NCBI RefSeq assembly: GCF_001676875.1
Contig: NZ_JYKA01000007.1
Span: 158,963-222,962, forward strand
Reading direction: 5' to 3'
Source: Chromobacterium subtsugae
GTDB lineage: Bacteria; Pseudomonadota; Gammaproteobacteria; Burkholderiales; Chromobacteriaceae
DNA: 64,000 nucleotides
The position numbers and the translations under genes are program-made. Of the stretch, positions 58,039 through 64,000 are shown piece by piece; the first letter of the stretch is position 1; each line of letters opens with the position of its first letter. A model generated the notes under the pieces. That model was not told the origin of the DNA and searched no databases. It saw only the letters and a program-made list of their open reading frames with translations.

Positions 58039-58569
58039 ATGGAGCACTGCATCGCACTGATACGCGGCATCAATGTCGGCAAGGCCAAGCGCATCGCGAT
58101 GGCCGATCTGCGCCAGCTGGCCGCCGACCTCGGCGGCCAGGACGCGGTCACCCTGCTCAATAGCGGCAACCTGTTGTGCCGCTACCCGTCGCCGGCCAGG
58201 CTGGCCGCCGATCTCGAGGCCGGCATCGCCGGCCGTTTCGGCTTCTCTGCGCGGGTCATCGCGCTGGGCGCCGACCTCCTGCCCGCCATCATCGCGGAAA
58301 ACCCGCTGCGCGACATCGCCAGCAATCCCTCCCGCTTGCTGGTGGCCTTCAGCTCCGCGCCGGCGTCGCTGGCGGCCTGCCGCGATCTGACCGAGCGGCA
58401 GACCGGCACCGAGCGCCTGGCGCTGGGCAATCACGCCGCGTATTTCTGGAGCGCGGACAGCATACTCGACAGCAAGCTGCTGCAAGCTTTCAGCCAGCGC
58501 ACCGGCGACAGCGTCACCACCCGCAACTGGGCGACGGTGCTCAAGCTGCAACAGGCGCTGGCGCGATGA
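58039..58569 (+). CDS. DUF1697 family protein within the hem operon
   Basis: A 176-residue cytoplasmic protein with the DUF1697 opening CIALIRGINVGKAKRIAMADL and later LLNSGNLLCRYPSP, ALGADLLPAIIAENPLRD and the closing TGDSVTTRNWATVLKL. Function of the family is unknown. It sits between hemC (35-base gap) and hemD, whose ATG overlaps its TGA (ATGA), so translation is coupled. In most relatives hemC and hemD are adjacent; this insertion is uncommon in my experience of the locus, but needs comparison. Confidence 0.85.
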   Translation: MEHCIALIRGINVGKAKRIAMADLRQLAADLGGQDAVTLLNSGNLLCRYPSPARLAADLEAGIAGRFGFSARVIALGADLLPAIIAENPLRDIASNPSRLLVAFSSAPASLAACRDLTERQTGTERLALGNHAAYFWSADSILDSKLLQAFSQRTGDSVTTRNWATVLKLQQALAR

Positions 58570-59297
58570 CGCGCGTCCTGGTGGCCAGGCCGCGGAGCCA
58601 GGCCGCCGGCCTGCTCGCGCGCCTGCGCGCCGAGGGCTGGCAGGCCGGGCATCTGCCGCTGCTGGAGCTGGCGCCGCTGGCCGCCGGCCTGGCGGCATTG
58701 CCGGCCCAGGCCGCCGGCGCGGACGCGCTGTTCTGGGTCAGCCCCGGCGCCATCGACATCGGCTGGCCGGCGCTGGCGGGACAGAATCTGGCCGGCAAGC
58801 GGCTGGCCTGCGTCGGCGCTGCCAGCGCCGAGCGGCTGCGGGCGCTCAGCGGCCTGCCGGTGCTGCATCCGCGCGACGGCAGCGACAGCGAAGCCTTGCT
58901 GGCCCTGCCGGAGCTGGCCGAAGTGCGGGGCCAGCGCTGGTTGATCGTCCGCGGCGAAGGCGGCAGGGCGCTGCTGGCGCAGACCTTGGCCGCGCGCGGC
59001 GCGGCGGTGGCGCTGGCCGAGATCTACCGCCGGCTGCCCGGCGCGCCCGACTGGGACGACTTCGACGCCGCGCCGCCGGATGCCGTCGTCCTCACTTCAG
59101 GCGAAATGGTAGAGCAATTGTTCCGACTGGCTGGCCCGAGCCGGGCGGGGACGCTACAATGCCTGCTATATTGCGTGCCGCATCCGCGCATCGCCGAGCG
59201 CCTGGCCGCGTTCGGCGCGACACGCATCGTGACAACCCGGGCCGACGATGCCGCACTGGTCGCCGGCCTCAAAGAATGGTTCCGTCGTCACCCATGA
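58566..59297 (+). CDS. hemD: Uroporphyrinogen-III synthase
   Basis: Cyclises hydroxymethylbilane with inversion of ring D to uroporphyrinogen III. The 243-residue bilobed protein has RVLVARPRSQAAGLLARL at the N-terminus, LLELAPLAAG, FWVSPGAIDI, KRLACVGAASAERL, WLIVRGEGGRALLAQTLAARGA and IYRRLPG. HemD is weakly conserved, so the location in the hem operon adds much of the confidence. It shares ATGA with DUF1697 upstream and its end overlaps the hemX start by 4 bases. Confidence 0.92.
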   Translation: MTRVLVARPRSQAAGLLARLRAEGWQAGHLPLLELAPLAAGLAALPAQAAGADALFWVSPGAIDIGWPALAGQNLAGKRLACVGAASAERLRALSGLPVLHPRDGSDSEALLALPELAEVRGQRWLIVRGEGGRALLAQTLAARGAAVALAEIYRRLPGAPDWDDFDAAPPDAVVLTSGEMVEQLFRLAGPSRAGTLQCLLYCVPHPRIAERLAAFGATRIVTTRADDAALVAGLKEWFRRHP

Positions 59298-60331
59298 GCG
59301 AATCCCAGATCAACGAAGCCATCCAGGCGCCAGCGCGCCCGGCCCGCAAACGCCCCGGCCTCGCGCTGTGGCTGGCCGCCGCCGCCCTAGGCGTCGCCGG
59401 CTGGCAGTTCTACTCCACCCAGCAGCAGCTGGACTCCATGCGCCAGGAACTGGCGCGCCGCCTGGCTGAAGGCAGCGGCGCCGGCAAGGAGCAGCGCGCC
59501 ATCGCCGAGCAGGCGATGCTGGCGGCGCGCGCCACCGACGGCAAGCTGGCGCTGGTGGAGGCGCGCGTCAACGAGGCCGCCGGCCAGTACGCGACCCTCA
59601 ACGGCATGTACCAGGAGCTGACCAAGAACCGCACCGACTGGCTGCTGTCCGAGATCGAGCACACGCTGGCCATCGCCAGCCAGCAGCTGCAGCTGGCCGG
59701 CAACGTGTCGGCGGCGGTGTCGGCGCTGGAGATGGTCGACGCCCGCCTCGCCAAGTTCGACCGGCCGCAGCTGATAGGCGTGAAGAAGGCGGTGGCCACC
59801 GATCTGGAAAAATTGAAGGCGCTGCCCTATCTGGACAGCGTCGGCCTCACCGTCAAGATCGACCGCCTGATGCTGGGGGTGGACTCGCTGCCGTTGGTGG
59901 TGGACGCGCATCGCCTGGGCGGAGCCCGCGGCGCGCATCCGGCGGCGCTGCCGGCCACTGCGCCGTGGTGGGAGCGGCTGTCGGCTGAGATCAGCGCCAG
60001 CCTGGGCGAGCTGATCCACATCCGCCGGATGGACAAGCCGGAGGCGTTGCTGCTGTCGCCGGAGCAGGCCTTCTTCCTGCGCGAAAACCTGAAGATGCGC
60101 CTGCTGGACGCGCGCCTGGCGCTGTTGCAGCGCGACGGCAAGACCTACGCCGCCGACGTCGCCGCCGCGCGCAGCTACGTGCAGCGCTATTTCGACCGCG
60201 ACGCCGCCGCCACCGTCCAGTGGCTGGCGACGCTGGGCGAGCTGGAAGGCGCGCCTCTGGACATCAGCTTGCCGGACATGGCCTCCAGCCTGAAGGCGGT
60301 GCGCGATGCCCAGGGCGCCAGCGGGGAGTAA
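59294..60331 (+). CDS. hemX: HemX membrane protein
   Basis: A 345-residue protein with one N-terminal transmembrane helix (LALWLAAAALGVAGWQFY) and a long periplasmic, mostly helical domain that starts with a coiled coil (about 45-100). RTDWLLSEIEHTLAIASQQLQLAGN is characteristic of the proteobacterial HemX family, encoded after hemD. It is annotated in some genomes as a uroporphyrinogen-III methyltransferase but lacks that fold; a role in tetrapyrrole handling is presumed. It overlaps hemD by 4 bases and precedes hemY by 3. Confidence 0.9.
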   Translation: MSESQINEAIQAPARPARKRPGLALWLAAAALGVAGWQFYSTQQQLDSMRQELARRLAEGSGAGKEQRAIAEQAMLAARATDGKLALVEARVNEAAGQYATLNGMYQELTKNRTDWLLSEIEHTLAIASQQLQLAGNVSAAVSALEMVDARLAKFDRPQLIGVKKAVATDLEKLKALPYLDSVGLTVKIDRLMLGVDSLPLVVDAHRLGGARGAHPAALPATAPWWERLSAEISASLGELIHIRRMDKPEALLLSPEQAFFLRENLKMRLLDARLALLQRDGKTYAADVAAARSYVQRYFDRDAAATVQWLATLGELEGAPLDISLPDMASSLKAVRDAQGASGE

Positions 60332-60334
60332 ACG

Positions 60335-61543
60335 GTGAGATTCGCATTGTGGATTACCGGCCTGTTCGCGCTGGCCGTGCTGGTGGGGCTGGCCTCCACC
60401 CTGAATACCGGCTACGCCATCCTGTTTTTGCCGCCGTACCGGATGGAAGTGTCGTTCAACCTGATGATCGTGCTGGTGATCGCGCTGATCGTCGCCACCC
60501 ACCTCGTCTTGCGCCTGGTCGCGCTGGCCACCGACCTGCCGCGCCAGGTGCAGCGCTTCCAGCGCCAGAAAAAGTTGAAAGCCGCCCGCCACGCGCTGCG
60601 CGAAGCCGGCATCGCCTTCTTCGAGGGCCGCTTCCAGAAGGCCGAGCGCGAGGCCGCCAAGTCGCTGGGCGACGAGTACGCGCCGGAGAACCGGGCGCTG
60701 GCCTTGCTGATCGCCGCCCGCTCCGCCAGCGCGGCCGGCGCAGGCGACAAGCGAGACGACTACCTGGGACAGCTGGACCAACTGCCGGAGCGCCTGCAGC
60801 TGGCGCGCCACATGCTGGACGCCGAGCTGAAGCTGGAAGACAAGGACGCGTTGGGCGCGCTGGCCGCCATCGAGCGCGCGCGCGCGCTGTCGCCGAATCT
60901 GACCAACGCGCTGCGGCTGGAATTGAAGGTGCGGTTGCTGCAGAAGCAGCCCGAGGCCATCCTCAGCTTGACCGAAAAGCTGCTGAAGGCCGACGCGGTC
61001 GAGCCGGAGCAGGCGCGCCGCTACCGCTTGGCTGCCTACCAGCAGCAGCTGGCCGGCATGCTGAGCGAGCGCGAGGTGCGCGAGTGGCTGCGCCGCATCC
61101 CGGAAGCCGAGCGCGGCAACCCGCAGCTGCTGCAGCAGGTGGTCAAGCATCTGATCAAGCTGCAGCAGTACGACTACGCCGCCACCTTGCTGGCCGGCGC
61201 GCTGGCCAGCGACGAAATGGAGCTGCCGGAACTGTCGCGCGAACTGGGCCAGCTGGCCAGCCATCTGAGCGTGGAGAAGCGGCTGGAGCTGCTGAAGGAC
61301 GCGGAGAATTGGCTGAAGCTGCGGCCGCGCGACCACTGGCTGCTGCTGGCGCTGGGGCGCCTGGCGCAAGCGCAGCAATTGTGGGGCAAGGCGCAGAACT
61401 ATCTGGAAGCCAGCGTTTCCATCCAGCCCACGCTGTGCGCGCATGCCGAATTGGGGCGGCTGTTCGAGGCCACCGGCAAGGAGGAGCTGTCGCAGCAGCA
61501 TTACCAGAAGAGCCTGGAAATGGCGCTGAACCAGGGCTATTGA
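60335..61543 (+). CDS. hemY: HemY membrane-anchored TPR protein
   Basis: A 402-residue protein starting at GTG 60335. Two N-terminal transmembrane helices (ALWITGLFALAVLVGLAST and FNLMIVLVIALIVATHLVLRL) precede a cytoplasmic TPR solenoid; ALREAGIAFFEGRFQKAEREAAKSL and LALGRLAQAQQLWGKAQNYLEAS are repeat units. This is the proteobacterial HemY of the hemCDXY operon, not the protoporphyrinogen oxidase of Gram-positive bacteria that shares the name. Function unclear. A terminator follows. Confidence 0.92.
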   Translation: MRFALWITGLFALAVLVGLASTLNTGYAILFLPPYRMEVSFNLMIVLVIALIVATHLVLRLVALATDLPRQVQRFQRQKKLKAARHALREAGIAFFEGRFQKAEREAAKSLGDEYAPENRALALLIAARSASAAGAGDKRDDYLGQLDQLPERLQLARHMLDAELKLEDKDALGALAAIERARALSPNLTNALRLELKVRLLQKQPEAILSLTEKLLKADAVEPEQARRYRLAAYQQQLAGMLSEREVREWLRRIPEAERGNPQLLQQVVKHLIKLQQYDYAATLLAGALASDEMELPELSRELGQLASHLSVEKRLELLKDAENWLKLRPRDHWLLLALGRLAQAQQLWGKAQNYLEASVSIQPTLCAHAELGRLFEATGKEELSQQHYQKSLEMALNQGY

Positions 61544-61909
61544 TCCCTTCCGGGCATTGCCGCGATGCCGCCCGCCTGATTGGCTGGCGGCATTTTTCAT
61601 GGCGGATCGAGGCGGCGCGGCAAAAAAAATCGGACTCCGCGGGGAGCCCGTTCATGCCAACGTGGACTGGCAACAACAAATCGATACGAGAGTGCGGACA
61701 GACATCCTGTCAGACAATAAGGATGCCGAGCGGCGAAAGCTGTGCCAGAATCAACCATTATGCATGGTTGGCGTGAGCCCTATGCATACCGGCTGCCGTC
61801 GCCATGTCGCCGCAGCCTGCGGCAACACTCGTCCCAGCATACGTGGTGGCGCGGTTTTGCACAAAGCAGTTAATCTCATGAAAACTATGAAGAAAAGGCA
61901 TGTAACAGC
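61544..61909. other. Intergenic region between hemY and the LysR gene
   Basis: A 366-base gap. Besides the hemY terminator it contains a palindrome CAACCAT-TATGC-ATGGTTG (61752-61770) and several ATGCAT repeats. No coding frame is convincing. The palindrome could be an operator for the downstream LysR gene; this is only positional. Confidence 0.4.
61565..61597 (+). terminator. Rho-independent terminator after hemY
   Basis: ATGCCGCC pairs with GGCGGCAT around a 13-base loop containing a short inner stem; TTTTT follows at 61593-61597. Confidence 0.8.
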
Positions 61910-62830
61910 ATGAAGCTGCCTCCGCTGAATGCCCTGCGCGTGTTTGTCGTCGCCGCCGAACACCTGTCGTTCACCCGCGCCGCGGCCGCGCTAAGCCTGA
62001 CCCAGGGCGCGATCAGCCGCCATGTGCAAACATTGGAAGAGTACTACGGCGCCACGCTTTTCACCCGCCAGGCCCGCGGCCTGGCGCTGACCGCCGAGGG
62101 CGAGGCGCTGCTGAAGCCGGCGCGCGAAGCCTTCCAGCTGCTCAACGAGGCGAGCGAGGCGTTGCGCTTGCGCCAGAGCGACCTGCGGGTGCGGATGCCG
62201 CCGACGCCGGCGATGCGCTGGGTGCTGCCCAACCTGGCCGATTTCCAGGCGCGCCACCCGGAGTACACGCTGCATCTGCTGACCCAGCTGATCCACAACA
62301 AGCCGTTCAACCGCGCCGAGTACGACCTGGCGGTGGTCGGGCTGTCCAGCCCGGAGGCCGCCGCCGATCTCAGGCTGGAATGCATCTGCCGCGAAAAGCT
62401 GATCCCAGTGTGCTCGCCCAGCCTGCTGGCCGGCAAGCATCCGCTGCACACCCCGCAAGATCTCAAGCACCACACGCTGCTGCACCCATGGCGCGACCAG
62501 AACACCTGGAAGCGCTGGCTGAAGCTGGCCGGCGTTTCCGGCGTCAACCCGGAGAGCGGCGTCACTTTCGACGCGCTGGAATACGCGCTGCACGCGGCGG
62601 TGACCGGCATGGGCGTCACGCTGGCGCAGGCATCGATGGTGACCCAGGACCTGGACAGCGGCCGGCTGGTGATTCCGTTCGACACCGTGCTGGAAACCGA
62701 GTGGGCCTACTACCTGGTCTACCCGCACGAACTGGCCGAGCTGCCCAAGGTGCGCGCCTTCCGCGACTGGCTGGTGGGCACCGTCGCCCGCAGCGAGGAA
62801 GCCAGCTGGCTGACCCGCCAGGGATACTGA
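61910..62830 (+). CDS. LysR-family regulator, GcvA-like
   Basis: A 306-residue LysR protein of the GcvA/AmpR branch: LPPLNALRVFVVAAEHLSFTRAAAALSLTQGAISRHVQTLEEYYG is the HTH (key parts LNALRVF and SLTQGAISRHV). A GcvA-type effector domain follows with VRMPPTPAMRWVLPNLADFQARHPEY and GVTLAQASMVTQDLDSGRLV. The regulated gene is not obvious: it is on the same strand as the downstream DHA2 exporter, 58 to 91 bases away depending on the start chosen there, and may control it. ATG 61910 is used. Confidence 0.9.
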   Translation: MKLPPLNALRVFVVAAEHLSFTRAAAALSLTQGAISRHVQTLEEYYGATLFTRQARGLALTAEGEALLKPAREAFQLLNEASEALRLRQSDLRVRMPPTPAMRWVLPNLADFQARHPEYTLHLLTQLIHNKPFNRAEYDLAVVGLSSPEAAADLRLECICREKLIPVCSPSLLAGKHPLHTPQDLKHHTLLHPWRDQNTWKRWLKLAGVSGVNPESGVTFDALEYALHAAVTGMGVTLAQASMVTQDLDSGRLVIPFDTVLETEWAYYLVYPHELAELPKVRAFRDWLVGTVARSEEASWLTRQGY

Positions 62831-62891
62831 GCGCCCGTCACATTTCTTAACCATCGCGGTTTGGACAGCCCGGCGGCTGTTCGGCAAAATG

Positions 62892-62920
62892 ATTGACATA
62901 GCAACTATTGCCTTGTCAAT
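62892..62920 (+). promoter_or_regulatory. Inverted repeat at the start of the DHA2 exporter gene
   Basis: ATTGACA (62892-62898) and TGTCAAT (62914-62920) form a perfect 7-base dyad with a 15-base spacer, ending one base before ATG 62922. TTGACA could also be a -35 element. Dyads like this occur at MarR- and TetR-type exporter operators. Binding is inferred. Confidence 0.4.
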
Positions 62921-62921
62921 C

Positions 62922-64000
62922 ATGAATGCCCCCTCTCCTTCTCCCGCCGACATCCAGGCGCTGGATTTCCGCCAGCGCCTGCTGGCGATGCTGGGCCTGT
63001 GCTGCGTGCTGATCATGGTGGCGCTGGACCAGACCGTGGTCGGCACCGCGATGCCGACGGTGGTGGCCGACCTGCGCGGTTTCGCGCTGTATGCCTGGGT
63101 CGGCACCGCCTACCTGCTGACCTCGGTTATCACCGTGCCCATCTTCGGCAAGCTGGGCGATGACCACGGCCGCAAGCCCTTCGTGCTGACCGCCATCGTG
63201 CTGTTCACCGCGGCCTCGGCGCTGTGCGGCCTGGCGCAGGACATGCTGCAGCTGGTGCTGGCGCGCGCGCTGCAGGGCGTCGGCGGCGGCATGCTGGTGG
63301 CCACCACCTTCGCCAGCGTGCCCGACCTGTTCCCGCATACCCGCGAACGCTTGCGCTGGCAGGTGATGCTGTCGGCGTCGTTCGGCCTGGCCAACGCCAT
63401 CGGCCCGTCGCTGGGCGGCTTCCTCACCGAATACCTGGGCTGGCGCTGGGTATTTTTCGTCAATTTGCCGGTCGGCGCGGTCAGCCTGTGGTTCGTCTGG
63501 CGCTACCTGCCGGTGATCCGCCATGCCGCCCAGGCGCCGTCCAGGCTGGACTGGCAGGGCGCGGTGTTGATCGCGCTGTTCCTCGGCTCCCTGCAGCTGG
63601 CGGTGGAGTGGCTGCCGCAGCACAAGTCGCCGTGGCTGCTGGCGCTGCTGGCCGCGTTGAGCCTGGCTTCGCTCGCGGCGCTGATCTGGTGGGAAAAACG
63701 CAGCCCCAACCCCTTGCTGCCGCCCAGCATGCTGGCGCATCCGGGCCTCGCGCCGCTGTTCGGTCTGTCGCTGCTGATGGGCTTCGGCATGTTCGCGGTG
63801 ATGTATTACGCGCCCTTGATGTTCCAGGCCGGCTTCGGCCTGTCGCCCAACCACGCCGGCATCCTGGTGACGCCGCTGGTGGTGTTCATCACCATAGGCA
63901 GCATGCTCAACGGCCGCATCGTGCAGCGCTTGCGCCGCCCCACCCGGCTGCTGAGCGTCGGCTTGCTGATGTTCGCGCTGACGGCGGCGCTGCTCAGCCA
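62922..64000 (+). CDS. DHA2-family MFS drug exporter, N-terminal part
   Basis: The gene runs off the window; 359 residues are visible. Twelve to fourteen helices are expected, and those seen match EmrB/QacA exporters. Motif D1 LDQTVVGTAMPTVVADL and motif A GKLGDDHGRKPF are clear. The segment LARALQGVGGGMLV is motif B, and ANAIGPSLGGFLTEYLGWRWVFFVNLPVG is motif C and the following helix (key parts GPSLGGF and GWRWVFF). It would expel hydrophobic drugs using the proton gradient. Start is ATG 62922; ATG 62889 is in frame and possible. Neither has a good ribosome site. Confidence 0.9.
   Translation, partial: MNAPSPSPADIQALDFRQRLLAMLGLCCVLIMVALDQTVVGTAMPTVVADLRGFALYAWVGTAYLLTSVITVPIFGKLGDDHGRKPFVLTAIVLFTAASALCGLAQDMLQLVLARALQGVGGGMLVATTFASVPDLFPHTRERLRWQVMLSASFGLANAIGPSLGGFLTEYLGWRWVFFVNLPVGAVSLWFVWRYLPVIRHAAQAPSRLDWQGAVLIALFLGSLQLAVEWLPQHKSPWLLALLAALSLASLAALIWWEKRSPNPLLPPSMLAHPGLAPLFGLSLLMGFGMFAVMYYAPLMFQAGFGLSPNHAGILVTPLVVFITIGSMLNGRIVQRLRRPTRLLSVGLLMFALTAALLS

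Overview
The window is GC-rich, almost fully coding DNA from a Gram-negative proteobacterium. The gene set fits a Chromobacterium-like member of the Neisseriales (Betaproteobacteria): an Entner-Doudoroff cluster with a HexR-type regulator, hemC/hemD/hemX/hemY, a secreted M4 neutral protease beside an M28 aminopeptidase, and many small secreted proteins that I do not recognise. The genus is an inference from gene content; no rRNA or tRNA is present to test it.

Layout. 1-7.1 kb: the start of a receiver-like protein (-), uvrD (-), a periplasmic solute-binding protein (-) and full-length cobalamin-dependent metH (+). 7.1-12 kb: a patch of small secreted or membrane proteins of unknown function. 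It includes one gene with an apparent frameshift and a tandemly duplicated membrane protein whose first copy is broken by an in-frame TAG. 12-15.5 kb: GST, O-methyltransferase, a LysR remnant, an EAL protein and a DeoR/GlpR-type repressor. 15.5-18.9 kb: FAD oxidoreductase, GNAT, MocR regulator and cupin, tightly packed on the minus strand with glpR at the end. 19-23.3 kb: BenE transporter, aminopeptidase P, AraC regulator and a DUF2867 protein.

23.4-32.1 kb is the glucose catabolism block: eda and edd (-), divergent from zwf (+), then pgl-glk-hexR-pgi (+). Two near-identical HexR-type palindromes sit about 30 bases from the edd and zwf start codons. Glk phosphorylates glucose, Zwf and Pgl make 6-phosphogluconate, Edd and Eda split it to pyruvate and glyceraldehyde-3-phosphate, and Pgi recycles hexose phosphate. 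32.2-38.1 kb: two small secreted proteins (one a lipoprotein with a probable frameshift), thiD-thiE, rubredoxin, M48 lipoprotein protease, MmcQ/YjbR, HemJ-like, CYTH and hypothetical genes. 38.5 kb: hemL.

39.9-44.1 kb holds three tandem paralogues, each with one N-terminal membrane anchor and eight position-conserved cysteines. I do not recognise this family, and it is the best candidate here for an undescribed system. 44.2-50.6 kb: SNF2 helicase, DMT exporter with divergent LysR regulator, S1/P1 nuclease, pdxH. 50.6-54 kb: M4 protease with a long structured leader, then M28 aminopeptidase. 54.1-61.5 kb: ppc (-) and hemC-DUF1697-hemD-hemX-hemY (+). 61.9-64 kb: GcvA-like LysR regulator and a DHA2 drug exporter cut by the window edge.

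Recurring non-coding features include perfect DnaA-box 9-mers in three gene gaps: two pairs with the same 29-base spacing and one phased array. Rho-independent terminators are common. No CRISPR array, insertion sequence, tRNA or rRNA was seen.
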